From the NCBI RefSeq assembly GCF_016839145.1, contig NZ_CP069303.1, positions 806,001 through 870,000 on the forward strand: 64,000 bases of DNA, in the 5' to 3' direction. Positions within the stretch are counted from its first letter, which is position 1. Each line of letters opens with the position of its first letter. The DNA comes from Shinella sp. PSBB067 (lineage in GTDB: Bacteria; Pseudomonadota; Alphaproteobacteria; Rhizobiales; Rhizobiaceae). Position numbers and translations under genes: made by a program. The notes beneath the pieces were generated by a model, which did not search any database, was not told the DNA's origin, and saw nothing but the letters and a program-made list of their open reading frames with translations. Shown here piece by piece: positions 7,817-15,573 of this stretch.

Positions 7817-9888
7817 GCGAGTTGCAAGAAGCATTCGAAGAGCTAAGAGAAGATATCCTTTTAGAGGCAGAGGCGCGGGGCGTCTTCCAGCAGGAGGCAT
7901 TTTTTGAACTCTATGCCGCCGCTGCGTCCGACAATGGCGACACCATTGATCTGGAGTACGCCCACAGTCGTCAGGACGGTGGACGCCGACCATACCAGAT
8001 AGACGGCCATGGGTTTGATGACGATCGTGGAACGCTTTATCTTGCCGTCTGCGATTACCGGGACGGGACGGACTTGGAACCTCTCCAGAATGATCGTCTA
8101 ACCTCAGCACTTAAGAGGGTTACCAATTTCTTTGAAAACGCCTGTTCATCGGCATTCATCAACTCCCTTGAGGAAACGAGTCCAGCGTTTTCAGCAGCGT
8201 ATTCCATCTATTCGGCACGTGACCTCATCAAGAGACTTCGCATTATCCTTTTTTCCAACGCGCGCCTAGCAACCAAAAGGCCGCCGCAGCTGGGCGAAGA
8301 GGTCGGCGGACTGCCGGTCGTCTATAGCGTGCTCGACGCCACTCGCTACTTCGACATCCAAAAAAGTTTCAGCACGCCTGAGCCTATCGAGGTCGATGTT
8401 TCAACTATCGCTGGTGGGCCTATCGCCTGCCTGAAGGCATCGACGGAAGCCGAGGAGCATCAATCCTATCTTCTTGCAATTCCGGGATCAGTGCTTGCGG
8501 AAGTTTACGGCCTCTACGGAGCGCGACTACTCGAACAGAATGTCCGGACTTATCTTCAGGCGAGGACCAAGGTGAACAAGGGCATTCTGGAAACCATCAA
8601 GAAGACGCCGGAGATGTTTTTCGCCTACAACAACGGCCTCACCGCGACTGCATCGGCGGTTGACCTAGAGACACTCGAAGACGGCCAGTTGGGAATTGCG
8701 GCCATTCACAACCTCCAGATTGTGAATGGCGGCCAGACGACAGCGTCGATCCTGTACGCCAAGGATGTTGGCAAGTCGTCGCTTGAGCGGGTCCACGTGC
8801 AGATGAAGCTATCGGTGGTTTCCCCTGCTGTAATTGAGCAGGTCGTGCCGAAGATTTCACGGTTCGCGAACACTCAGAACCGGATCTCGGAGGCCGACTT
8901 CTTCTCCAGCCATCCCTTCCATCTGCAAATGGAGCGTTACTCGCGCACTCTCACCGCACCGCCGCAAAACGGAGCGATGACGGGCGACAAGTGGTTTTAC
9001 GAACGAGCCCGCGGCCAGTACCGTGATGGCACTGCATATGCATCAGCAGCAGGAAAGAAAAAATATCAGCTGGAGTACCCCAAGGAGAAGCTCATCGAGA
9101 AGACGGACCTTGCGAAATACATACTAAGTTTTGAACGTAAGCCTTACATCGTCTCACGGGGTGCCCAGAAGGCCTTCGTGGCGTTTGCCGACGAGACTGC
9201 GAAAGCTTGGAAGTCCGCTCCCACCCAGTTCAACGAAACCTGGTATCGAAATGCCTGCGCAATGGCGCTGATTTTCCGCTGGACAGACAAACACGTGGCC
9301 AGCTCTGACTGGTACAAGGATGACCGGGGATACAAATCTCAGACGGTAGCCTATACACTTTCCTGGATCGCCGAACAGATTGACCAGCAGGGGAAGGTAA
9401 ATCTGAACTGGGGGCAAGTCTGGAACACACAGTCAGTGCCGGACGAGCTCCAAGACCTGATCGTCTCTCTTGCCCCACAAATAGCGGCCGCCATACGACG
9501 GACGCCCGCGAACGTCCGGAACGTAGGAGAATACTGCAAGTTTGAACTGTGTTGGCAGAATATAAAGGCAGCAGAATTCAACGTGCCAGTTCTGCCTGAT
9601 CATCTGATGCTCGATGCAGATGAGGTGCACCGAGAGAAAAAGGAGGCGAAGTCGACCGCGATGATCGATCACGAGATCGACTTCGATGTGCTCCTTCACA
9701 CTCTCATTCCCAAGGCCGAGATCATTCGCCGAGTTGCTGAACAACGTAAATTCCTGTCGCCGAAGGCCGACCGAGCCCTTCAGAAGCTTGGGTCAGGTAA
9801 TTTCAATCTGGCCCGGCCGGACAAGAATTCGATCAAGCTTCTTGTTAAGCGAATGGCGGAGGAAGGAATGCCTGTAGAAGAGATGTAG
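7813..9888 (+). CDS. AIPR family protein (abortive infection phage resistance)
   Basis: A 691-residue member of the AIPR family, recognised from FFAYNNGLTATAS (about 269-281) and NLQIVNGGQTTASI (about 300-313), the hallmark segments of these proteins. The family is named for a lactococcal abortive-infection protein and recurs in restriction-like clusters; its biochemical activity is not settled. It is the last gene of the MORC-Z1-nuclease operon, coupled by ATGA to the nuclease. The following methyltransferase is convergent, leaving 95 bases between the two stops. A role in triggering growth arrest or as a DNA-sensing partner is inference. Confidence 0.88.
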   Translation: MSELQEAFEELREDILLEAEARGVFQQEAFFELYAAAASDNGDTIDLEYAHSRQDGGRRPYQIDGHGFDDDRGTLYLAVCDYRDGTDLEPLQNDRLTSALKRVTNFFENACSSAFINSLEETSPAFSAAYSIYSARDLIKRLRIILFSNARLATKRPPQLGEEVGGLPVVYSVLDATRYFDIQKSFSTPEPIEVDVSTIAGGPIACLKASTEAEEHQSYLLAIPGSVLAEVYGLYGARLLEQNVRTYLQARTKVNKGILETIKKTPEMFFAYNNGLTATASAVDLETLEDGQLGIAAIHNLQIVNGGQTTASILYAKDVGKSSLERVHVQMKLSVVSPAVIEQVVPKISRFANTQNRISEADFFSSHPFHLQMERYSRTLTAPPQNGAMTGDKWFYERARGQYRDGTAYASAAGKKKYQLEYPKEKLIEKTDLAKYILSFERKPYIVSRGAQKAFVAFADETAKAWKSAPTQFNETWYRNACAMALIFRWTDKHVASSDWYKDDRGYKSQTVAYTLSWIAEQIDQQGKVNLNWGQVWNTQSVPDELQDLIVSLAPQIAAAIRRTPANVRNVGEYCKFELCWQNIKAAEFNVPVLPDHLMLDADEVHREKKEAKSTAMIDHEIDFDVLLHTLIPKAEIIRRVAEQRKFLSPKADRALQKLGSGNFNLARPDKNSIKLLVKRMAEEGMPVEEM

Positions 9889-9983
9889 TGAAACCGGTGC
9901 CGCGTTTTTATTACATTACCGGCCCAAGGTCTTCTGCGATGGACCGGCCTCGCTATTGGCCACCAAACTACATCAGCGAGAGC

Positions 9984-11579
9984 TCAAGGTACCTGCGACG
10001 GGGCATGGCGGCGCTCGGCTTTACGTTCTCTTCCGATCGACTGCCCGACCGCCAGCACGCGATGCAGCAGCTGTGCAATCTGCATTGCTAGAAACGGCGG
10101 CACGGCGTTTCCGACCTGGACATATTGTTGTGTACGATTTCCCAGAAACAGATAATCATCTGGGAAGGTCTGCAGCCTCGCTGCCTCGCGGACAGTCAGG
10201 CTGCGGCACTGCATCGGATCGGGATGGATGAAGTAGTGGCCATCCTTGGAGATATGGCTCGTGACCGTGGTCGAAGCTTGGTCGGCCAGCTGGACCCGAA
10301 AACGGTCATTGAAGACGCCGCTGTGCCAGTTGCGGTGTTCTGGACTGAGTGCCAAGGGAAAATCGGCAGCCTTCGGGCTGTAGCCACGGACGGTGCCGAA
10401 AACGGCTGCGAACAGGTAGCGGCCGAGATCTGAAGCCATGTGCCCACGCGTCTCGTGCTGGGCAATCGCGCGCATGTTCGGCCGCTCGAGCCAACGCAGC
10501 AGTTCATCGTTCGAAGTGCCATAGCCGTCCTGCAACCATGACGCGACCCGAAGGCTCGGTGATTCGTCACTCAGTCCCCTTGAAACGCCAAGGAACGCTT
10601 CACGGAGCGCGCTGTCGTCCTTCCCCTTGCAGATGCCAGCGAGCAACTTCGCGGCGTCGGTGACCTCCCTTCGCCATGCAGCCACGTCATCGAGGCCGCG
10701 GCTGATGCCGCTGCGCAGGGCGGGCAACGTTCCAATTGCATCGCCGACTGTCCGCGCCATACCCAACACGGCGACCTCGGCATCAGCGGCCTTGCGCGCG
10801 AGGTCGGACCGGATCCCGACAATGATCACCCGATGGCGCCGCTGCGGAACTCCGAATGCCTCGGCGCGCACGATGAAGTCCGCAGGCTGTGTCGCCTCTT
10901 GCAGGCTGGCCTTGCCATTCTCGATCCGGACGGCGCGCAGTTCGTATTGATGGCCGTGGCCAGTGCCGAGTGAGGACAGGTCCTCCATGAGCATCTCAAA
11001 GACAAGGCGGCTCTCGACCGTCGAGGACAGCATACCCTTGACGTTCTCCATCACGAAGGCGGCTGGGCGAAGCCTGTCGAGCACCCGGATGTACTCGCGA
11101 AACAGGTAATGCCGCGCATCCTCCTCGGGGACATAGCCGACCTTGCCCTTGGAGCGGGCGCGCCCCACCAGGGAATAGGCCTGACAGGGCGGGCCGCCGA
11201 TCAGGATTGTGTCGTCGTATTTGTCCTTCAGCTCTACAATCGCACCATCGATGGCGCTTGCCGCATGCTCAGTGCCAAGCTCGAGCGCGCGGGCTTCGTC
11301 GATGGCATGCCGCCACGCCTCAGTGTCGACGGCTGACCAGTCCGGTTCGGAGGTAAGTCCTGCGTGGAAATCGATGAACTGCTTGGGCAATGCATCATGA
11401 CGCGCACGATAGTCGCGCAGGAACGCCCGTAGCGTAAGGGTCCGATGAGCGGATGCTTCCTTTTCGACCGAAATGCCGATCCGGAACGGCGCATGGCCGT
11501 CCTCCACGAGGGAAGCGAAGCCCTCGCCAAGTCCGCCGGGACCGGCAAACAGATCGACAATTCCGAAAGTTGAAGGCAA
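9984..11579 (-). CDS. DNA cytosine-5 methyltransferase (Dcm-like), copy A
   Basis: A 531-residue C5-cytosine methyltransferase with all main motifs: I DLFAGPGGLGEGF (9-21), IV GGPPCQAYS with catalytic Cys132, VI ENV (178-180), VIII QRRHR (246-250) and IX/X REAARLQTFPDDY and VQVGNAVPP near the C-terminus. I start it at a TTG (11577-11579) because AGGAG lies 7 bases ahead, the paralogue at 30426-31958 begins at the same codon, and the longer ATG reading would run into vsr. It should mark self DNA for the MORC-Z1 system. It is about 80% identical by eye to copy B but has an extra basic C-terminal tail of about 25 residues. The target sequence is unknown; pairing with Vsr suggests CCWGG. Confidence 0.93.
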   Translation of the reverse strand: MPSTFGIVDLFAGPGGLGEGFASLVEDGHAPFRIGISVEKEASAHRTLTLRAFLRDYRARHDALPKQFIDFHAGLTSEPDWSAVDTEAWRHAIDEARALELGTEHAASAIDGAIVELKDKYDDTILIGGPPCQAYSLVGRARSKGKVGYVPEEDARHYLFREYIRVLDRLRPAAFVMENVKGMLSSTVESRLVFEMLMEDLSSLGTGHGHQYELRAVRIENGKASLQEATQPADFIVRAEAFGVPQRRHRVIIVGIRSDLARKAADAEVAVLGMARTVGDAIGTLPALRSGISRGLDDVAAWRREVTDAAKLLAGICKGKDDSALREAFLGVSRGLSDESPSLRVASWLQDGYGTSNDELLRWLERPNMRAIAQHETRGHMASDLGRYLFAAVFGTVRGYSPKAADFPLALSPEHRNWHSGVFNDRFRVQLADQASTTVTSHISKDGHYFIHPDPMQCRSLTVREAARLQTFPDDYLFLGNRTQQYVQVGNAVPPFLAMQIAQLLHRVLAVGQSIGRERKAERRHAPSQVP

Positions 11580-11597
11580 ATCAGGCTCCTGACGAGT

Positions 11598-11633
11598 TTC
11601 ATTCAGCCGGTGTATACCAGGTTCAGGGACGAA
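11598..11633. promoter_or_regulatory. Conserved divergent promoter core between dcm and vsr, copy A
   Basis: These 36 bases are identical to 31977-32012 in the second dcm-vsr module. A central GTATAC gives TATACA on the minus strand and TATACC on the plus strand, each about 30 bases from its start codon, so the two -10 elements overlap. On the plus strand CTGACG, 18 bases upstream, is a possible -35. CCAGG occurs at 11617-11621 and at 11636-11640. Promoter function is inferred from position and conservation. Confidence 0.5.
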
Positions 11634-11646
11634 GACCAGGACGGAT

Positions 11647-12144
11647 ATGACCGATATCGTGGACCAGCAAACCCGTTCCCGGATGATGTCGGGAATACGG
11701 GGAAAGAACACGAAGCCCGAGCTGGCTCTCAGGCGGGCATTGCACGCGCGCGGCTTTCGCTTCCGGCTTCATTCCGGAAAGGTTCACGGGCGGCCGGACC
11801 TCGTTCTTCCGAAGCATCGCGCCGTGGTCTTCGTACACGGCTGCTTCTGGCATCGCCACGAGGGCTGTCGCTACACGACCAGCCCATCGACCCGGCCGGA
11901 GTTCTGGCAGACAAAGTTCGAGGCAAACATCGCTCGGGACAGCGCCGTGCGTACGACACTTCTGGAAGACGGATGGCGCGTAGCGACGATTTGGGAGTGC
12001 GCCCTGCGGAAGCTTACACAGATAAGCGCCACAACCGATCTTCTCGCAGCCTGGCTGCCCATGGCGCCTGTCACCATTGAGATCGGTGAGAGCGACATAC
12101 TGCATGGCGGGATCATCGCCACCGGTGGGGATCGCGGCGGCTGA
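11647..12144 (+). CDS. vsr: Very short patch repair endonuclease, copy A
   Basis: A 165-residue Vsr family nuclease. It shows TRSRMMSGIRGKNTKPEL (9-26), the catalytic GRPDLVLPK with its aspartate, the zinc-binding HGCFWHRHEGCRY, and WECALRK. Vsr nicks 5' of the T in T:G mismatches left when 5-methylcytosine deaminates, so it offsets the mutation cost of the divergently transcribed Dcm. It starts at ATG with AGGA about 9 bases ahead. It is about 80% identical over the first 125 residues to the copy at 32026, and carries a C-terminal extension (ILHGGIIATGGDRGG) that the other lacks. Confidence 0.93.
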   Translation: MTDIVDQQTRSRMMSGIRGKNTKPELALRRALHARGFRFRLHSGKVHGRPDLVLPKHRAVVFVHGCFWHRHEGCRYTTSPSTRPEFWQTKFEANIARDSAVRTTLLEDGWRVATIWECALRKLTQISATTDLLAAWLPMAPVTIEIGESDILHGGIIATGGDRGG

Positions 12145-12561
12145 ACGGTCAACTCGCGCTGCGCCGACCTAGATAATGTTCGATTTCAGTTCCTTTTCGA
12201 AGCGCGACCCTGAAATCGTGGTGTTCAGAAGGCAGGAGATTAACTGACGCTATTTCAATGGCTTCTGATAAATTCACCAAAGCGGCGCAGTCATCAGCTC
12301 CGGAGAATATCGGCCCTTAGAGACCGCTTTCGTCCCTCGCGGCACACGGACCGGTTAACAGCCTCTCCCGCATAACCCTCGAAAACAACGAGAAAATCCG
12401 GCCGCAGCCGGATCGGGAGAACGCTTTCGCGAGGGCAAGTGGCGGAGGGCGACGACCTGCCGACAAACTCTCTCATAGTGCGCCTTCTGGATGCCCCATA
12501 TTCCTGAGAAAAGCTCGGGAAATCAGAGGCTACGCAGCAACATGCTGCCAACGCGATGATT
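12145..12561. other. Gene-free stretch after vsr A
   Basis: No convincing gene in 417 bases; reading frames here only shadow the toxin gene to the right. At 12181-12189 and 12210-12218 there is a 9-base inverted repeat (CGATTTCAG/CTGAAATCG) with a 20-base loop, which could end vsr transcription but lacks a T-run. The part from about 12290 to 12560 looks like decayed coding DNA but I cannot assign it. Confidence 0.5.
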
Positions 12562-12879
12562 TCACGACAAGCCGAAATCATCTCGGAACCGTTCAATCTG
12601 ATGCATCCGCTGATGCAGGATCGTGACGATACCGATGTCGCCGTTCGAGAGGCGGCGCCAATAGACAAAATGCTGCTCGTAGCGGAAGAAATACCCCTCA
12701 ACGCCGAACTCCGCCGGAACGGGCCTCGAAGTGACGCCATGACTTTCGATCTTCTCGAAAGCCTCGAAGAGCCCGGTAATATAGCGATCCGCCTGTTCAG
12801 TCCCCCAATGGTCGCGAGAATAGCGATAGATGTCATCGAGGCGGTGCGACGCCGCTTCCTGGATACGCACGGTCGCCAT
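12562..12879 (-). CDS. ParE/RelE-type toxin
   Basis: A 105-residue protein with the ParE/RelE fold signature: SHRLDDIYRYSRDHWG (11-26), an antitoxin-dependent core and the C-terminal IVTILHQRMHQIERF, where the HQR motif is typical. ParE toxins poison DNA gyrase and RelE toxins cut mRNA; the sequence does not decide which, though length and the first helix favour ParE. It follows its antitoxin with a 6-base gap, forming a two-gene operon reading leftwards. It may stabilise the island or add an abortive response. Confidence 0.88.
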   Translation of the reverse strand: MATVRIQEAASHRLDDIYRYSRDHWGTEQADRYITGLFEAFEKIESHGVTSRPVPAEFGVEGYFFRYEQHFVYWRRLSNGDIGIVTILHQRMHQIERFRDDFGLS

Positions 12880-12885
12880 GCTGGG

Positions 12886-13140
12886 TCAGGTCCGATTGCG
12901 GGCTATGACGTCAGCGGCAGTCAATGGATGGTAGGATGCCTCCGGGGCGGCGAAAGAGTGGGCCAATTCAGCTTTCAGCCGATCGAAGGCTTCCTGCTCC
13001 GCGCGATCCTTGTCGCGGCGGATCAGATCGCGGATGTACTCACTGACGTTCTCGTAGGAGCCGCTCTCGCTGACATTGGCAGCGACGAAGTCGCTGAGCG
13101 CGCCGCTAAGGCGAACGGTCATCGTGGTTGTTCGAGACAT
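12886..13140 (-). CDS. ParD-type antitoxin
   Basis: An 84-residue antitoxin with an N-terminal ribbon-helix-helix: TMTVRLSGALSDFVAANVSE (6-25) and YENVSEYIRDLIRRDKDR (29-46), followed by a charged, likely disordered toxin-binding tail ending in ADVIARNRT. ParD-type proteins neutralise the toxin and repress their own promoter. A strong ribosome site (GAAAGGAG) precedes the ATG. It is first in the operon, as usual for ParDE. Confidence 0.9.
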   Translation of the reverse strand: MSRTTTMTVRLSGALSDFVAANVSESGSYENVSEYIRDLIRRDKDRAEQEAFDRLKAELAHSFAAPEASYHPLTAADVIARNRT

Positions 13141-13172
13141 CGGGGCGCTCCTTTCTCGCAGTTGACGTATTC

Positions 13173-13200
13173 AATATAACCAAAAACGAACGCAGTTCAA
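13173..13200 (-). promoter_or_regulatory. Promoter of the parDE-like operon
   Basis: On the minus strand TTGAAC (13195-13200) and TATATT (13173-13178) are separated by 16 bases, close to sigma-70 consensus, about 33 bases ahead of the antitoxin ATG. The region is notably AT-rich against its surroundings. Confidence 0.6.
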
Positions 13201-13352
13201 TGCGTGGCGCTGTTGGTCGAGCGATGCGGGCCATGTCGGCTGCCGTTGCGCCCCGAAGAATGGCTACGTCCTAAACATATGACTTGATAGTGTTTTTCAC
13301 CCACGCCTTCGTCGTGTCGCAGTCAATGTGGTCAACGCGAAAGGAAACGGAA

Positions 13353-13568
13353 ATGGAAGCAACACATCTGAACCAGATCGAACTGGCGGTACGTTGGCGG
13401 GTCAGCCATCGCACTCTGGAGCGTTGGCGTTGGACCGGCGAAGGTCCGCGCTTCGTCAAGCTCGGCGGGAGGGTCGTCTACCGATTGTCCGATATCGAGG
13501 AATACGAGCAGGCAATGATCCGATCCAGCACTCCCGCCAATGGCCGCCCGCAGCAACCGGCCATCTGA
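13353..13568 (+). CDS. Small HTH (excisionase/MerR-like) DNA-binding protein 1
   Basis: A 71-residue protein with a winged-helix module of the HTH_17/excisionase type: LNQIELAVRWRVSHRTLERWRW (5-26) as the helix-turn-helix and KLGGRVVYRLSDIEEYEQ as the wing and trailing helix. Such proteins act as recombination directionality factors or small repressors. The ATG at 13353 was chosen because AGGAAA precedes it; a longer reading from 13284 adds unrelated residues. A paralogue lies at 14340-14543, and the upstream DNA of the two is also similar. It converges on the minus-strand gene at 13569 with no gap. Confidence 0.8.
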   Translation: MEATHLNQIELAVRWRVSHRTLERWRWTGEGPRFVKLGGRVVYRLSDIEEYEQAMIRSSTPANGRPQQPAI

Positions 13569-13988
13569 TCAGAAACCTGATGGCGGTCGTCCATCTGCGC
13601 GGCCGTCATCTCGATCTTGTGTCAGGCTCTGGACTGCCACCAACAGTTCCATGATTGCCTGCTCGGCCGCAGCGAGCTTGGTCGCCACCATCAGATCCTG
13701 CCGCCCCGCCATCACCAAAAAAGCGTTGAGCACTTCATCGGAGTGCCGAACGAGCACAGCGAGATGTTCACCGCTCGGGCCATAGCGCCCCGCAAACCAG
13801 TTCTTCACGGTCTTCTCGTTGGCGCCGGTCCAGCCTGCCACAATCTTCACTCCGGCACCAGTCGGCCCAAGTGAACGCCGCAGCGCAGCAGCGATTTCGT
13901 CTGCGAAACATGTGCGACCCTGGTCACAATAGCCATGATCATGGCCGTTGCCCACTGGAAAGAACTTGCCCTTTTTCGGAAACGACAT
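13569..13988 (-). CDS. Putative DNA-binding protein with HTH-like core
   Basis: A 139-residue protein that I do not recognise by name. Residues about 28-95 (IAAALRRSLG, VAGWTGANEKTVKNWFAGRYGPSGEHLAVLVRHSDEVL broken by a turn) look like a lambda-repressor-type helix-turn-helix that binds DNA through TVKNWFAG. The first 27 residues are rich in His, Cys and Gly, possibly a metal site. It sits convergent with the first HTH gene and divergent from the second. It has a strong SD (AAGGAGG), which an inverted repeat could mask. A transcriptional regulator is the best guess. Confidence 0.65.
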   Translation of the reverse strand: MSFPKKGKFFPVGNGHDHGYCDQGRTCFADEIAAALRRSLGPTGAGVKIVAGWTGANEKTVKNWFAGRYGPSGEHLAVLVRHSDEVLNAFLVMAGRQDLMVATKLAAAEQAIMELLVAVQSLTQDRDDGRADGRPPSGF

Positions 13989-14339
13989 TCCACCCTCCTT
14001 GGAATTAAATCAGCAAGGAGAGTTGAACCGGAGGCGTTGCAGGAACGACGAGTTACGCCCCGGAGGGATTGAGTCATCGAAAATCTCGGCTCAACGTTCC
14101 GCAGGTATGAACTGGTAGAGCGGCACGAGCACTGTCGTCACGGCGCGATTGTTAATCGTTTTCTCTCGCGTACGTCCGTCCGGATCTGACTCGGAGAAGC
14201 GCGCTGATCACTCCTTGGCTGGTCCGTCGGCAAACTTTCCTGAACGCGCGGACTTGCGCAACTATCTGCCTTGCCTCGCATTTTCTTTCACGCCTTCGTT
14301 TGGACGCAACCACACCGAGTTGCTCGAATGGAGGAAGAC
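13989..14339. other. Divergent intergenic region between two regulator genes
   Basis: No gene visible in 351 bases apart from the leader hairpin. The right end (about 14270-14310) resembles the DNA ahead of the first HTH gene (about 13289-13330; both contain CACGCCTTCGT), so the duplication that produced the two HTH genes included upstream DNA. No clear -35/-10 pair was found. Confidence 0.5.
13995..14020 (-). promoter_or_regulatory. Leader hairpin covering the ribosome binding site of the 13569-13988 gene
   Basis: On the minus-strand transcript CTCCTTG (14014-14020) can pair perfectly with CAAGGAG (13995-14001) across a 12-base loop; the second arm is the Shine-Dalgarno sequence. The ATG lies 7 bases further on. 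This could limit translation, or be a small operator. Confidence 0.4.
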
Positions 14340-14543
14340 ATGAAACGCAACTGCATGACCCAGAAGGAACTCGCCGACCGCTGGACCATCTCGCACGGCA
14401 CCCTGGAACGGTGGCGGTGGGCGGGAGAAGGCCCTGCATACATGAAGTTGGGCGGACGCGTCGTGTACCGCGTCTGCGACATCGAGGCGTTCGAGCAAGA
14501 GGTCATTCAATCCACGGCTGAACAGCAGATCTCGGCGTCCTGA
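14340..14543 (+). CDS. Small HTH (excisionase/MerR-like) DNA-binding protein 2
   Basis: A 67-residue paralogue of the protein at 13353-13568. It has MTQKELADRWTISHGTLERW as helix-turn-helix and KLGGRVVYRVCDIEAFEQE as wing and helix. I chose the ATG at 14340 since GAGGAA lies 4 bases ahead; an ATG at 14328 is also in frame. It lies 157 bases ahead of the WYL regulator. It could regulate the defence operon or act as an excision factor for the island. Confidence 0.8.
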   Translation: MKRNCMTQKELADRWTISHGTLERWRWAGEGPAYMKLGGRVVYRVCDIEAFEQEVIQSTAEQQISAS

Positions 14544-14617
14544 CGCCATTCCCGACCCTCCCGCCGCAAGTCACGCTCCAACACTCTGATTTGCGACCCA
14601 TTTCGATTGCGTCACCT

Positions 14618-14693
14618 TCCCGGCTCGGCTAGCCTCAGCTCAGGCCCAGTAAATGGGCGCGCATAGTTAACGTGCGCATCGCCCGAGCCGGGA
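14618..14693. promoter_or_regulatory. Candidate operator: 11-base inverted repeats ahead of the WYL regulator
   Basis: TCCCGGCTCGG (14618-14628) and its exact reverse complement CCGAGCCGGGA (14683-14693) flank 54 bases. The right arm overlaps the ribosome binding site of the WYL gene (GGGAG). Between the arms are GGCTAGCC (14627-14634) and a direct repeat of GCGCAT. BrxR and CapW WYL regulators repress defence operons by binding inverted repeats in front of their own gene, so this is a good operator candidate, although those sites have a much shorter spacer. Confidence 0.5.
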
Positions 14694-14700
14694 GAGCGTG

Positions 14701-15573
14701 ATGGAGAGCGACAGGTCGGAACTTCGCTGGGGAGTCGAGCAGCGCCTCGAGTTCATTGAGTTCCGCCTGTTCTGGGAGGGACATGTGAACCGCAGCGACC
14801 TGATGGACCAGTTCGGGGTCTCGGTGAACCAGGCGTCCACCGATCTGAACCGCTACATTGGTTTCGCGCCGGACAACATGATCTACGATAAGAGCGCGCG
14901 GACCTATGTCCGCGGTCCCGGCTTCAAGCCACAGTTCCTCGAGCCTGACGCAAGCCGCTATCTCGCCCAGCTGCGATCGGTGGCGGACGGGATCCTCGAC
15001 CGCGAGGACTCCTGGATCGCCGATCTCCCGCCCTACGCCTCGGCCCCGACCCCGGTGCGCGGCGTCAATCCGGTGACGCTCCGCTCGGTCGTCAGTGCCA
15101 TCCGCCGGTCCGAGGCAGTCGAGGTCAAGTACCAGTCACTGTCCAGCCCCGAGCCGCGCTGGCGTTGGATCGCTCCTCACGCCATCGCGTTCGACGGGTT
15201 CCGCTGGCACACGCGGGCGTTCTGCCTGACCGACGACTGCTTCAAGGACTTCCTGCTCTCACGGATCCTCGACATCCGCGGATCGCGGGAGAGCGCCACA
15301 TCGGCCGGCGAAGATAGCGATTGGCATTCCGAGGTCACGCTGGAGGTCGGCCCCCACCCTGACCTCTCGGAGACGCAGGCCAAGGTCATCGCGCTCGACT
15401 ACGGCATGCGAGGCGGCAAGGCGAAGATCAAGGTGAGGCGCGCGCTCCTCTACTACGCGCTCAGGCGGCTCGGGCTCGACACAGATCCGGCGGCGCGGAA
15501 GCCGCAGGACCAGCAGATCGTGCTGCTCAACAGGGATCAGATTAGCCAGTCGGCACAAGGAATTTTACAATGA
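14701..15573 (+). CDS. WYL-domain transcriptional regulator (BrxR/CapW-like)
   Basis: A 290-residue protein with an N-terminal winged HTH (QRLEFIEFRLFWEGHVNRSD and LMDQFGVSVNQASTDLNRY, about 12-55), a central WYL domain (RSEAVEVKYQSL through RWIAPHAIAFDGFRWHTRAFC, about 135-180) and a C-terminal WCX-like dimerisation part. This is the architecture of BrxR/CapW, which hold phage-defence operons off until a signal binds the WYL domain. The start at ATG 14701 has GGGAG 6 bases ahead; GTG at 14698 is possible. The stop overlaps the methyltransferase ATG. It is the first gene of the DISARM-like operon and the likely repressor of it. Confidence 0.85.
   Translation: MESDRSELRWGVEQRLEFIEFRLFWEGHVNRSDLMDQFGVSVNQASTDLNRYIGFAPDNMIYDKSARTYVRGPGFKPQFLEPDASRYLAQLRSVADGILDREDSWIADLPPYASAPTPVRGVNPVTLRSVVSAIRRSEAVEVKYQSLSSPEPRWRWIAPHAIAFDGFRWHTRAFCLTDDCFKDFLLSRILDIRGSRESATSAGEDSDWHSEVTLEVGPHPDLSETQAKVIALDYGMRGGKAKIKVRRALLYYALRRLGLDTDPAARKPQDQQIVLLNRDQISQSAQGILQ

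Larger units (their letters stand above)
9984..12144. repeat. dcm-vsr module A, direct repeat of module B (30426-32487)
   Basis: Both modules have the same order and orientation: dcm on the minus strand and vsr on the plus strand, with a 67-base intergenic region that differs at only about 5 positions. Coding identity is about 80% at protein level. They bracket the toxin-antitoxin/HTH region and the whole DISARM-like operon as long direct repeats. No inverted repeats or transposase accompany them, so duplication by recombination or independent acquisition is more likely than transposition. Confidence 0.85.

Noticed and set aside
12294..12836. 180-codon minus-strand frame overlapping the ParE-like toxin
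   Set aside because: Ser/Arg-rich shadow of the toxin gene; the toxin frame carries the recognisable fold signature.
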